A stretch of 64,000 bases of DNA, taken from NCBI GenBank assembly GCA_028023455.1, contig JAQFVV010006653.1, positions 1 through 64,000 of the forward strand, in the 5' to 3' direction. How positions within the stretch are numbered: the first letter of the stretch is position 1; each line of letters starts with the position of its first letter. The notes below the pieces were generated by a model. The model did not search any database, was not told the DNA's origin, and was given only the letters and a program-made list of their open reading frames with translations. The position numbers were made by a program, and so were the translations under genes. Positions 34,111-45,089 of the stretch are shown in pieces. The DNA comes from Epiperipatus broadwayi. Lineage: Eukaryota; Onychophora; Udeonychophora; Euonychophora; Peripatidae.

Positions 34111-36357
34111 ATAAGTGCATTATAATTAATTTGACAAACTTGGTTCCATATTAATTAAAATAATGTTTTATACAAAAAAATTATTTTTTTAAGGAAATAA
34201 AAATAATTTTAAAATTGCTTTGAAATTTAAAAAAAAAGTCTGTATTTAAAGAACTAAATATATTCGAATTATTTATTACAGAAGAATTCATAAGAAGTTC
34301 TAGCAACCAAATTGACAGTATTGGCCTCATTTTATGGATCTTGAGCCTTAGAGACTGACATCCAATCACTGCACCAAAATATATGAGGCAAAATCAGAAT
34401 TAAATTGATAAATATTCTCCACCAAGATTTATAATTCTTCATGGCAAAAAAATAATAATTATTAATATATTTACAAACTGAAGTGTAATTTTTGTCATCA
34501 ATTTATGTATTAAAATTTGACTGTAGCTTTATTGTTTCCTTTCTTGTTTTTTCCTCCAGGTAAAAAGATCTAGATATTTCATTTCCCAGTTATTAAACTG
34601 TTTTGGATATGAATTGGCCACTTATCTCAACTTACTTTGAATATATAAAAAGTCTATTTTATTTGGGTTCAAACCTAGGTTATAGACGTGAAAACTAATG
34701 CAGTAATCAATATTCCATAAAATCTTCAGTGTATCTTTATTATTATTTATGTTGTGCGGAAATGGTATATTGGTGACTGATAGTAAGCCATTTTATGATT
34801 TTTTTTATTTTTAGTAGATACAAATTTTGTAAAATATTCAATTTATATTTAATAAATTTAGTTATAGTGCTGCGAAATAAATCGATAAAAGAAATGTTTA
34901 ATTAAACTAAATTAAAAATAAAAGCTTTGAATTGAGACAAACAAAGTAAATGTATATATTAATTGGATAAATAGATTATTTAGTTATGGGTCAGATATAT
35001 TGAGGAAGGGGGGGACGGACCTAAGTCGACACCTGAAATAATTTTCAAGTTTATCAATTCCAGATTCAAATTCCAAATTGATATTCGTTTGATTGGATAA
35101 CCATTATCCATATGGTCATCTATAATATAATGTAATATTTTCCAAATAATATATTAACTATTAGTAATTTATCACTTTGCCAATTACTCACGAGGCAAGT
35201 GATATAAAAGCAGCAAGATGACATGATGTGTTCCATTATTTTTTTTTAATCTACTAGGGATTGGTCCAAAATCCGACAAAAAATAAAAGAATAATTAAAT
35301 GATATTATTAGATAATTTAATTAATATACAGTAATTTGAAAATATTAACCATGTTTTTAATTACATTCTTAAAATTTTAAATTAATATTAATATTAGTAT
35401 TTTTTTTAAAAAAAAATCGTGTTCTCTTGAGCTAAGTAAACCTGCTTATTAGTAATTTAATTATTACGTTTAAAATATTTATTTATAAGGGAACATCTAG
35501 TGCGAAATTTATCTGTTTTGTATGATTTATAAAAACAAACTGTTTATTTTGATAAATCTGTTTTTCCCCCCTCTTCACTTTACAAATAAAGAATCGCAGT
35601 CGACGGCTTTTCTATGTATAAACATTATGCAAAGCTTTTAGACTGTTTTACTTCTCTGTGTCATACTTTGAGAAAAATTGTGCTTGGAGCCTCATCTTGA
35701 TTAAAACTTGCAGCCATATCGATTGTGTGCTGAAACTGTAAGCAGGAACTGTTGTCAAATAGAATCATGTGACTTCAATTCTATCTAAATTTTCAGTACA
35801 GTAATAATTTGATGGGAATTAAATGTAAAGATTTTATTTTTGATAGTAGAGATTTACCGTCTATCGACATATTTTGAACTATTTGTAGGCTAATTTAAAA
35901 AAAAAAAAATAGTACGCTAATAAAAATGTGTAAGTTAAAGCGTTTGCATCTCAGATCAGTTACGTTTTTGATTACTTCGAAAGTATCAATTAAAAAAAAA
36001 TTAACAATAATAAAACACATTGAACGCACACACACACATAAATATACATTGAAATATGATTTTTTTTCTACAATACAGGCTTTTTCATGCCTGCACTTAT
36101 ATATGTAATATATAGGGGAAATATACATTGTTTTTATTTTTTCTTTATGTCGGCCGGATCTTTAAAATAAAATATTGAACTGCGAATAATTATATGCTTT
36201 TGTGGGTGTGTTGTGTATTTATATTTATTATGTTAGTTTAATTCATCAGGAGATTTATAGTTTAGATAATTAATTCAAAGACATTACAAATCATTAGATA
36301 GTTGTAGAAACAGCTTTTCTATTAGCACTCATTATATAAAGATGTATATATTATTTA
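34111..36357. other. No gene recognised
   Basis: AT-rich sequence with homopolymer runs. The part around 35560-35780 is somewhat richer in CpG (AATCGCAGTCGACGGC) but no frame or repeat could be assigned. The gypsy element begins at its right edge. Confidence 0.4.
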
Positions 36358-36893
36358 TATAGTATTTGGAATAATAATAATAATAGTGTACTCCAGAAGT
36401 AAAAATAAAAAGGCAGATTTTAAAAATACAAGTAAAAAACGTTATGGGGATTTTGATTAAAATACGGAAATAAGATAGATTGTTTTATATGATAACATTC
36501 ATTAATTAAAATCTAAATCAAACAAACATTCACTAATTAAAATCTAAAATAAGGATTTACTAATTGAAGTAAAGTAACGATTTCTAATTAAAAACGAAAG
36601 TACAATTAATTAATTAAAAGGACTGATAAGGATCAAGCGAAAGCAGAACAAAGAAGAAAAAGAAAGCGAAGCCGGGTAATTTTAAAACACACAATATTTC
36701 CAGCTTGCTGTGTGACCAAAGTGGGAATCTATATATAGAGAAAGGAATATACGAACAACGGAGGTATAACCCAGAACTAGCGGAGTCTGAAGATTCCAAG
36801 ATCCGTATAGGTAATTACAGATCTTCTCGATCTTATTATTATTTTTGTACGCCTAAAATGGCTAATTTTAGAATACGGAATAATTAAAATATT
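36358..36893 (+). repeat. 5' LTR, first part (split by Merlin)
   Basis: Starts TATAGTATTTGG and matches 44349 onwards. It continues to AATTAAAATATT, where the Merlin element interrupts it; the remainder resumes at 40253. The combined length is 745 bp against 741 bp for the 3' LTR, the difference being one AAAC insertion near 36524. LTR ends are not the usual TG..CA on the left side; the right end is ..AAAGCA. Confidence 0.9.
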
Positions 36894-36915
36894 GGTACTT
36901 ACGTATAATTTGCCT

Positions 36916-37087
36916 GATGACGTATTACCCTGAAGGCATACCGGTCTAATGTTGCGATTTTTAAGATAACGTGTCCAAGTGATCTGCAGACACATCTACT
37001 CGATAAGATGTGTCCGCATATCACGTGAACACGTCACGTTAAAAAGCGCAACATTAGACCGGTATGCCTTCAGGGCAATACGTCATC
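36916..37087. repeat. Long palindrome at the Merlin left end
   Basis: Outer arms 36916-36956 and 37047-37087 are 41-bp inverted copies with one mismatch. The intervening 90 bases are themselves an imperfect hairpin closing on GACACATCT/AGATGTGTC around an 8-base loop. The whole forms a roughly 172-base foldback that is absent from the right end. Confidence 0.85.
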
Positions 37088-37369
37088 TGTTGACCATGTG
37101 ATGAAAAACAAAAGGAATGTCACATGATGCACACCGACTGAACACCATCATGTTTCTTGGTCCTGAAAAAAAAATACAAAAAAAAAAAATTAGTGAAAAT
37201 TTAATACTGTGAATACAAAATATAGTACCCACAAAATTATTTAAAATGTACATGCATGAAAACTATTCAAAAATCTTAAAAATGTGGCCAATTATAACAG
37301 CGCGTAGCGCTGTAGTTGTTGGGGGGGGGGGCCTGGGTGTTTTTGACAAGCGAAGCTTGTAGTACAAGA

Positions 37370-38640
37370 TATAAAATACAAAACCCAAAAATACAAAAAA
37401 AAACCCAACAAATTAGTGAAAATTTACATGCATGAAATACAAAATAAGGTCAATACAAAATATAAAAACAAAAAATTATGGAAAATGTGCCATTAATGGC
37501 GATCACATTCGCTAATTTTAAAAGGGGGGGGGAGCCAAGATATAAAATACAAAATATAGCCGATGAATTTACGAAAAATAATTTGATATTTGTAGAAATA
37601 TTAACCCAAAAATACAAAAAAATAACCCCAACAAATTAGTGAAAATTTACATGCATGAAATACAAAATATAAAAACAAAAAATTATGGAAAATGTGCCAT
37701 TAATGGCGATCACATTCGCTAATTTTAAAAGGGGGGGGGAGCCAAGATATAAAATACAAAATATAGCCGATGAATTTACGAAAAATAATTTGATATACAA
37801 AACCCAAAAATACAAAAAAAAACCCAACAAATTAGTGAAAATTTACATGCATGAAATACAAAATAAGGTCAATACAAAATATAAAAACAAAAAATTATGG
37901 AAAATGTGCCATTAATGGCGATCACATTCGCTAATTTTAAAAGGGGGGGGGAGCCAAGATATAAAATACAAAATATAGCCGATGAATTTACGAAAAATAA
38001 TTTGATATTTGTAGAAATATTAACCCAAAAATACAAAAAAATAACCCCAACAAATTAGTGAAAATTTACATGCATGAAATACAAAATATAAAAACAAAAA
38101 ATTATGGAAAATGTGCCATTAATGGCGATCACATTCGCTAATTTTAAAAGGGGGGGGGAGCCAAGATATAAAATACAAAATATAGCCGATGAATTTACGA
38201 AAAATAATTTGATATTTGTAGAAATATTAACCCAAAAATACAAAAAAAAAACCCCAACAAATTAGTGAAAATTTACATGCATGAAATACAAAATATAGAA
38301 ACAAAAAATTATTGAAAATGTGCCATTAATGGCGATCACATTCGCTAATTTTAAAAGCGTACTGTATAGCCAATGAATTTACGAAAAATAATTTGATATT
38401 TGTAGAAATATTAACCCAAAAATAAAAAAAAAACCCAACAAATTAGTGAAAATTTACATGCATGAAATACAAAATAAGGTCAATACAAAATATAAAAACA
38501 AAAAATTATGGAAAATGTGCCGTTAATGGCGATCACATAAAAATGTGCCATTAATCGCGATCACATGCCCTACTTTTACATACATTGGCTAATGAATTTA
38601 CGAAAAATAATTTGATATTTGTAGAAATATTAACCCAAAA
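37370..38640. repeat. Tandem repeat of about 207 bp inside Merlin
   Basis: Successive GAAAATGTGCCATTAATGGC blocks start at 37481, 37688, 37900, 38107, 38314 and 38511 (the last two slightly changed), giving spacings of 207, 212, 207, 207 and 197. Each unit contains CGATCACATTCGCTAATTTT and most have a run of G (GGGGGGGGG) before AGCCAAGATATAAAAT. Degenerate half-units flank the block at about 37180-37370. The short frames that cross the repeats are incidental. Confidence 0.88.
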
Positions 38641-39074
38641 ATTATTTACAAATTAAATGTAATTAAGTGGAAGTTTGATAGGTATACCGTTTGATAATTG
38701 AAGAAATATAAAAAAAAAATTTTTTTTGTAAATTTAAAAAAAAAAAAGTTAATGCGAATCTACCATTAATCGCCATCTTGTATAAAATGTGGTGTAAGAC
38801 GCCGTAGTTTCTACAAGCATTTGGTAATTTTAAAAACGGACTGTATATTGGTAATTTTATTAAAAAAATGATTGAAAATTAATTACAAATTAATTGAAGA
38901 AATATTAACAAAAATTGTTTGTACATTTAAAATAAAGATTTAATGCGAATATGGCATTAATGGTGACGTTACTTTTACATGCATTTGGATTACTTATTGT
39001 CTATATTCAATAATATAATTAATTCTAAAATTATAATTATTATAAAAAAAATGAAAATTACTTACAAATAGCGT

Positions 39075-39957
39075 TCACTGTGGAGGACTGAATTGGGATA
39101 TATGTTCTAAAATTGCAGCGAAAGGATCAGCTTTGTATGACTGCCTCCACATAAACTCGCTCAAATATGAGTCCAGGTGCTGACGTGCTGTCCCTCTGTG
39201 TTTTTTATTACGCCATTTGACCAAACCCCACAACCTTTCAACATTCTGTGTATGTACGCCAGTTGTGGGGTCTACGGTTGTATGTGTGATTAACACGATG
39301 GTGTTCATATCCAGCCTCAGCTAACTCTTCGCTCTTGTATCCCTTCCAGCAATCGCTGTAGATAGTCGAGCCTTCGTGTACATTTTGCAAAATTTCTTGC
39401 ATGAGAGTAGACGCAGTTCTATCTCGAATGGCTACAATAAAGCATTCCTCAGTCTTTCTGCACACGCCGCCAAATAGCCATTGCTGTGGTAGGACTCTTC
39501 CGGCATTGTTCTTCCGTTTTGTGAAGAGGCTTTCATCAATCTCAACGATTGTGTTGGGACCTCCAATTTTCCGCCTTTCATTTCTTAACAATCTCCAGGT
39601 ACAAACTTCCCGGAGGTAGTTGTTCCAATCGATAACAGTTTTGTCCGAAATATTCAATTCCTCTGCACAAAATGTTATTGATGTTAATTCTTTGGACCAA
39701 CTATAGATGAAACGTATAGCGGTCACGAAAGTCATTTTGGAGCCAACAAACCACGTGCCTTTTCTAATTGCGATTTCTGACAGGCAATCCTTCAAGTTAC
39801 ACCGCCATTGTTTCTTGGAATTGTGAATATATTTTTTCATTTCATGCCCATTTTGACATAATTTCCTTTTGGGGAGAAGACCACGGTCTTGTAAGAAGAT
39901 GATCGCTTCTTCCTCCGTACTCAGTAAACTAAACAAGGTTCTTGGAGCTTCAGCCAT
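39075..39957 (-). pseudogene. Merlin transposase (IS1595/ISXO2-like), frameshifted
   Basis: The main frame starts at the ATG at 39957 and covers 239 codons. It has a zinc-ribbon-like N terminus (CQNGH at about 34-38, CNLKDC at about 53-58), a helix-turn-helix region around 95-112, the first catalytic Asp in VEIDESLF (141) and the second in YSDCWKGY (202). Near 39275 the reading frame shifts (VNHTYN in one frame, VDPTTG in the next). The third catalytic residue lies in [20 protein letters not shown] in the second frame, which continues to 39075. All three DDE residues are present, split by one small indel; no promoter was identified. Confidence 0.9.
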
Positions 39958-40252
39958 ATCACAAAGTAAAATATCAAGGACGCAATGGAAGAGCTGAAAA
40001 AAATCACTGTGATCAAGTGGATAGCAAAATCACAATAGACAGAAAAATCAAAAAATTTCCCAAACCTCTCTCCGAATTTTAAATCTCGCGGTTTAAAAAA
40101 AAAAAAAAAATTGACTCTCTGATGGATTAATCACGCCAGTCACTTCGTTGCCATGACAACGTTGTCATACAAAGATCGTCGATGCCTACCGGAAGGGAAA
40201 CCGGTGGGTCAAATACGTCATCAGGCAAATTATCCGTAAGTACCAAAATATT

Positions 40253-40461
40253 AATAGACTTTAAGAAGAGATTTTGGCAAACCGGCCATCTTAGAATAGA
40301 ACTGTTAGTGGGGAAATCGGACACGCGATTATGTATATAATTTCTTATATGTGTTATGAACTCAAAATTGTTATAAACTAAAATATAAATAAATTGCTGT
40401 ATTCTATTTGTAGTAAAAATCTTTTTATTTATTTAATTTGTTACATATGAATACAAAGCAA
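40253..40461 (+). repeat. 5' LTR, second part
   Basis: Continues the LTR after the Merlin insertion, from AATAGACTTTAAGAAG to ACAAAGCA, and matches 44881-45089 with few substitutions. The primer-binding site follows at 40464. Confidence 0.9.
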
Positions 40462-40463
40462 AT

Positions 40464-40481
40464 TGGCCCAGTCAGTTGAAC
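40464..40481 (+). other. Putative primer binding site
   Basis: TGGCCCAGTCAGTTGAAC begins three bases after the LTR end (..AAAGCA). TGG at this position pairs with a tRNA CCA end. The tRNA species was not assigned. Confidence 0.6.
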
Positions 40482-40499
40482 AAACTTGTAGATAAGAAA

Positions 40500-41336
40500 A
40501 TGTCGATTGGACAGGGGTCAATATCTGAATTTAATGTAGAAAATCCAGGGAAATGGCCATTATATAAAATTCAGTTGCAGAATTTTTTTAAGTTGAACAA
40601 AATTACGGACAATAGTAGAAAAGTGGCAGCTTTATTATGTTTGTCAGAGACGAGATTAATAGGAATAGTAAATAAGTTATTTAAGGAACCTATTTCGGAC
40701 TCAGTCGAATATGAAGAAATAGTACAGAAAATAACAGATTATTTCAGCCCGCAACTGTCTAAATTCGTAGCAAGATTGGCATTGCGTAACAGAAGGCAAG
40801 CAAATGGTGAAAAAATAAAAGAGTATGACATAGCATTAAGGCAGTTGATAAAAGACTGTCAATATGGAAATTATGGTGACCAACCTTTATTAGATCAGTT
40901 GCTTTGGGGAATGGCAGATGAAAGGTTAAGACAAAACCTATTAACAGAATCAGATTTGACTTATGAATTGGCGATCAAAAAGGGTAACGCTTTTGAAGCA
41001 GTTTTAGAACAGGCTGCAGCATTTAGAAATAAGACTGAAGTAGAAAATAGAGCGACTATATATAAAATGGAAAATAGTTTTATGCATACAACACTGAAGG
41101 CAGACAGAGAAAAAAATGATGTATGGAAATGCTATTGTTGTGGAAAAACAGGGCACGTAGCCAAGTACTGTCGATGGCGGAAGGAAAATTGTTATAACTG
41201 TGGGAATAAAGGTCACTTGGTGAAGGTTTGTAAGAAACCAAATCAAAAAGAGAAACTAGATACAGAAAACCGAAGAGAAGTGAAGTACGAGCAAGTTAAT
41301 AGCACATCGGACAATACATGGCAAGACAAAAGCTAG
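40500..41336 (+). CDS. gag: Gypsy gag with two zinc knuckles
   Basis: The first ATG in frame is at 40500 (an upstream TTG extends the frame to 40476 but is not a plausible start). The 278-codon product has a capsid-like helical region followed by two CCHC knuckles, CYCCGKTGHVAKYC and CYNCGNKGHLVKVC, near residues 210-245. These bind nucleic acid during particle assembly. It ends at a TAG (41334-41336), and the protease reading frame continues in the same frame immediately after it. No internal break is seen, so this is the best-preserved part of the element. Confidence 0.85.
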   Translation: MSIGQGSISEFNVENPGKWPLYKIQLQNFFKLNKITDNSRKVAALLCLSETRLIGIVNKLFKEPISDSVEYEEIVQKITDYFSPQLSKFVARLALRNRRQANGEKIKEYDIALRQLIKDCQYGNYGDQPLLDQLLWGMADERLRQNLLTESDLTYELAIKKGNAFEAVLEQAAAFRNKTEVENRATIYKMENSFMHTTLKADREKNDVWKCYCCGKTGHVAKYCRWRKENCYNCGNKGHLVKVCKKPNQKEKLDTENRREVKYEQVNSTSDNTWQDKS

Positions 41337-41607
41337 TATGTACTAACAGTTATAATAGGGAAGAAGGAAGTAGTAATGGAAGTCGATAGTGGATCTGGTA
41401 TTTCTTTAATTTCAGAAAAAATTTGGAAAGAAATACATAAAAAGACCAGTCGCTAGAACTAGTGGGAGTGACTAAAGTCCCAGTTAGTTACGGAAAAAAA
41501 AGTGTGAATTACCGTTATATATTGTAAAAAATGAACTAACCCCGATAATCGAGAGAGAATGGTTTCGAGAATTAGGAATCTCAATAAATATAATTAAAAA
41601 AGTTACA
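41337..41607 (+). pseudogene. Gypsy protease region, frameshifted
   Basis: In the same frame as gag, after its TAG, EVDSGSGISLISEKIW shows the aspartyl-protease DSGS active site. The frame closes at TAG 41454-41456. Further protease sequence continues in shifted frames (LVGVTKVPVSYG, then CELPLYIVKNELTPIIERE), with changes near A-runs at about 41445 and 41492. Two small indels are the simplest explanation; the protein is not intact. Confidence 0.75.
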
Positions 41608-43740
41608 GTGGAAAAAAAAATAATGGAAAAATATCCAGACTTATTTTCGGAAGAGTTAGGCTTGATTAAAACTAATCCAGTAGACATAGAACTATTGGAC
41701 ATCGCTTGTCCAATAGCATGTAAATCTAGAAAGATTCCTTTTGCCCAGAGAGATAAAGTTGAGGAGAAATTGAAAAAACTAGTAAATAAAGGTGTTCTAA
41801 CGGCAGTAGAAGACGCAGAATGGGCTACGCCCATAGTTATAATAATGAAACCTGATGGACAGATCAGAATGTGTGGGGATTATTGTTGCACTGTTAATAA
41901 GTTTTTAAATAAAGGAGTGTATTCAGTTCCTAACGTGAGAGAAGTTTTGGTGAATTTAGCTAATGCAAAATATTTCGCAAAGCTTGATCTTAATTCGGCA
42001 TTTCACCAGTTGAAAGTTACCGAAAATACAGCACGTATGTTGACGTTAACCACACCTTTTGGGCTGTACAAATGCTATAGGCTTCCTTTTGGGATAACAA
42101 CAGCACCGAACATTTTTCAGGCTAAATTAAACTTATTGTTGCAAGGGTTAAAAGGAGTAATCCCATACTATGACGATATCTTAATAATGGCAACATCTAG
42201 TGAAACTTTAAGGGAAAAAATTGCCGACGTATGTTTTAAATTAAATCAAGCAGGAGTGAAGTTGAATAAAGAAATATGTGTGTGGATAACTCAGGAATTA
42301 AAATTTTTAGGCCATACTATAAGTGATAAAGGAAAAAGACCGCTGGAAAATAAAATCAGAGCAGTCAGAAATGCGGAAAAACTTAGAAACGTAAAACAAC
42401 TTCAGGCATTTCTAGGACTCGTGAATTTTTTTGAACCATTCTTGAAAAATAAAGTGATGGTAGTGAAACCTATGTACGAGTTATTAAGAAAGAAAAAAAA
42501 ATGGATCTGGACAGAAATCCAAGATAAAGCATTTCATGAAATAAAAGAATTATTAACATCAGATATTCTATTAATGCATTTTGATAGTAACCTGGAAATA
42601 AGGATTACTACAGACGCATCAGACTGGGGAGTGGGAGTGGTATTAGCCCATCCCATAGGAGATAAAGAACGGCCAGTCGCATTTGCATCCAGAGTTATGT
42701 CGAAAGCAGAAGTCAACTATAGTCAAATAGATAAAGAGGTGCTTGCAATCATTTTTGCAATAAAAAAATATCATCAATATGTGTTTGGTCGCAGTTTTGA
42801 AATTGTTACAGATCACAAACCATTATTGGGAATATTAAGTAATGATCGGGCCACTCCAGAGCATTTAAGCCCGCGTATGCTGCGGTGGAGAAATATACTC
42901 ACCGCGTATGATTATAAACTAGTTTATAAAAAGGGGAAGGAAATACCACATGCTGACACATTATCACGTTTTCCAGATAGGAGGGAAAAAAGCAAAATGG
43001 AAATAGAAATAAATTATATAGATTATATGAACTCAGGCGTATTAAATTCTAACACGGTCAGAAAATGGACAGAGAATGAAAAAAGATACGAATTCCTGAT
43101 TCAGTGGATTAAGAATGGCTGGCCTAAATCCAAACCGAATTACTTAGCCATGGGGTTTTGGACAAACAGGTTTAATCTTTCAGTTAGTAATAAGTGTATT
43201 ATTATGGGTGATAGAGTAGTGATACCTCCGGAAGGGAGAAAAAACACATTAAAACTTATACATGAAGGGCATCCGGGCATAGTGTGAGTGAAAGCTTTGG
43301 CATGTAGCTATGTCTGGTGGCCTAAAATAAATGAAGATATTGAAAATTACATAAAGCGCTGTGATGCATGTCAAACTGAAGTGCAGTTGCCAAGTAAAAT
43401 ATTGTCGCAATGGAAGGAAGCAACTAAGCCATGGGAAAGAGTGCATATGGATCATGCAGGGCCAGTGAACAACAAGATGCTACTGATATTAGCTGATGCA
43501 TTCTCAAAATGGATTGAGTGCCATATAGTAAGGAATACCAATGCGGCTGAGACAATTAAATGTCTTAAGTTAACATGTTCAATTCATGGCCTGCCAGAAG
43601 TTATCGTAACGGACAATGGAGCTGTTTTTGCAAGCAATGAACTTAGACAGTTTTTTGATGCTGGGGGATCCGTCACTTATACTCACCAGCATATCACCTG
43701 CAATCAAATGGATTGGCGGAGAATGCAGTTCGGCAAGTGA
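41608..43740 (+). pseudogene. pol: Gypsy pol: RT, RNase H and integrase core
   Basis: A long frame continues from the protease and reaches 43287. RT blocks: VPNVREVLVNLANAKYF, AKLDLNSAFHQL, LPFGITTAPNIFQ and the catalytic YYDDILIMA. RNase H: ITTDASDWGVGVVLAH and the conserved E, H and D region (TDHKPLLGIL). It stops at an in-frame TGA (43285-43287) just after the HEGHPGIV half of the integrase HHCC finger. The same frame then carries YVWWPKINEDIENYI, C-x2-C, and the integrase core with D (VHMDHAGP) and D (VIVTDNGAVF). The frame shifts near 43690, before the third catalytic residue. Confidence 0.9.
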
Positions 43741-44318
43741 AGACGTTTCTGAAGAAAATGAACACTACTAATATTGATTTACAGGAAAAATTACAGGGAT
43801 TTATGTTAACCCAGCATACTACTCCATCGACGATTATGGGAAAAACGCCAGCAGAATTGATGTTTGGACGGAAATTACGAATACAATTAGCAGTTCTGAA
43901 ACCAACTGAAATGAAATATACACGAGATGTGCAATCGTATAAAAACTTTAAAATGGGAGAACCAGTCTGGGTTCGAGATGTCATACAGAAAACATGGATT
44001 AAAGGAACGATTGGACAAAATATATCGACACAAATATATGTAGTGGAAGGGGAAAATGGTAACAAATATAGAAGGCACATCAACCACTTAAGAAAACGAG
44101 AATTAGATCAAGTCCCACTGGAGTTTTGGCAGAATTTGAACAGCAACGAGACAGAGGAAAATGAAAGAAATATAGAAAAGAAATCAGAAAAACAATACGT
44201 AGGGGAGGAACACAAAGACGTTATAACGGAAGAACTTCGACCAGAAGCACGGAAGAGCAAATCACCCAGGCCGCTTAGAATTAAAAGGAAACCGGAAAGG
44301 TTTAAAGATTATGTGTGA
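43713..44318 (+). pseudogene. Gypsy integrase C-terminal part, shifted frame
   Basis: In another frame from the integrase core, this segment begins with the catalytic Glu region (AENAVRQVKTFLKK) and continues through the GKTPAELMFGR block and the GPY-like C-terminal domain (MGEPVWVRDV, GTIGQN, WVEGENG-type sequence), ending basic (RPLRIKRKPERFKDYV) at a TGA. It reads as the C-terminal part of the same integrase. Confidence 0.85.
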
Positions 44319-44348
44319 CATTTATATTTCTGGAGTAAGGGGAGGAGT

Positions 44349-45089
44349 TATAGTATTTGGAATAATAATAATAATAGTGTACTCCAGAAGTAAAAATAAA
44401 AAGGCAGATTTTAAAAATACAAGTAAAAAACGTTATGGGGGTTTTGATTAAAATACGGAAATAAGATAGATTGTTTTATATGATAACATTCATTAATTAA
44501 AATCTAAATCAAACATTCACTAATTAAAGTCTAAAATAAGGATTTACTAATTGAAGTAAAGTAACGATTTCTAATTAAAAACGAAAGTACAATTAATTAA
44601 TTAAAAGGACTGATAAGGATCGAGCGAAAGCAGAACAAAGGAGAAAAAGAAAGCGAAGCCGGGTAATTTTAAAACACAGAATATTTCCAGCTTGCTGTGT
44701 GACCGGAGTGGGAATCTATATATAGAGAAAGGGATATACGAACAACGGAGGTATAACCCAGAACTAGCGGAGTCTGAAGGTTCCAAGATCCGTATAGGTA
44801 ATTACAGATCTTCTCGATCTTATTATTATTTTTGTACGCCTAAAATGGCTAATTTTAGAATACGGAATAATTAAAATATTAATAGACTTTAAGAAGAGGT
44901 TTTGGCAAACCGGCCATCTTAGAATAGAACTGTTAGTGGGGAAATCGGACACGCGATTATGTATATAATTTCTTATATGTGTTATGAACTCAAAATTGTT
45001 ATAAACTAAAATATAAATAAATTGCTGTATTCTATTTGTAGTAAAAATCTTTTTATTTATTTAATTTTTTACATGTGAATACAAAGCAA
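44349..45089 (+). repeat. 3' LTR, uninterrupted
   Basis: 741 bp matching the split 5' LTR. It preserves the site where Merlin later entered the other LTR (AATTAAAATATTAATAGAC at about 44868-44886). A TATA-like TATATATAGAG lies at about 44714-44724 and could be the promoter region; no polyadenylation signal was fixed. Preceded by the purine tract AAGGGGAGGAG at 44337-44347. Confidence 0.9.

Larger units (their letters stand above)
36894..40244 (-). mobile_element. Merlin DNA transposon in the 5' LTR
   Basis: Terminal inverted repeats of 33 bp with one mismatch (GGTACTTACG, then TATAATTTGCCTGATGACG) and an exact 8-bp duplication, AAAATATT, at 36886-36893 and 40245-40252. The uninterrupted 3' LTR shows the empty site AATTAAAATATTAATAGAC. 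The element encodes a broken IS1595/ISXO2-like transposase on the minus strand and holds a block of about 207-bp tandem repeats. GG ends, 8-bp duplication and transposase type together identify Merlin. Confidence 0.93.
36358..45089 (+). mobile_element. Ty3/gypsy LTR retrotransposon with nested Merlin
   Basis: Two LTRs (36358-40461 when the 3,351-bp Merlin insertion plus its 8-bp duplication is included, and 44349-45089) enclose a primer-binding-site-like TGGCCCAGTCAG (40464), gag, a protease, RT-RNase H-integrase (the Ty3/gypsy order) and a purine tract AAGGGGAGGAG just before the 3' LTR. Two gag zinc knuckles suggest a Mag-like lineage, an inference. Flanks share ATAT, so a 4-bp duplication is possible but weak. 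Several breaks in pro-pol make this copy defective. The LTRs differ at about 12 substitutions and one 4-bp indel, so the insertion is fairly young. Confidence 0.9.

Noticed and set aside
36614-36799. 60-codon frames on both strands of the LTRs (also at 44601-44874)
   Set aside because: Present in both LTRs only because the LTRs are copies; no known LTR-encoded protein.
37636-38243. Repeated short minus-strand frames of about 62-64 codons
   Set aside because: They are the same frame through each 207-bp tandem unit and cross poly-G runs; no protein family and no start context.
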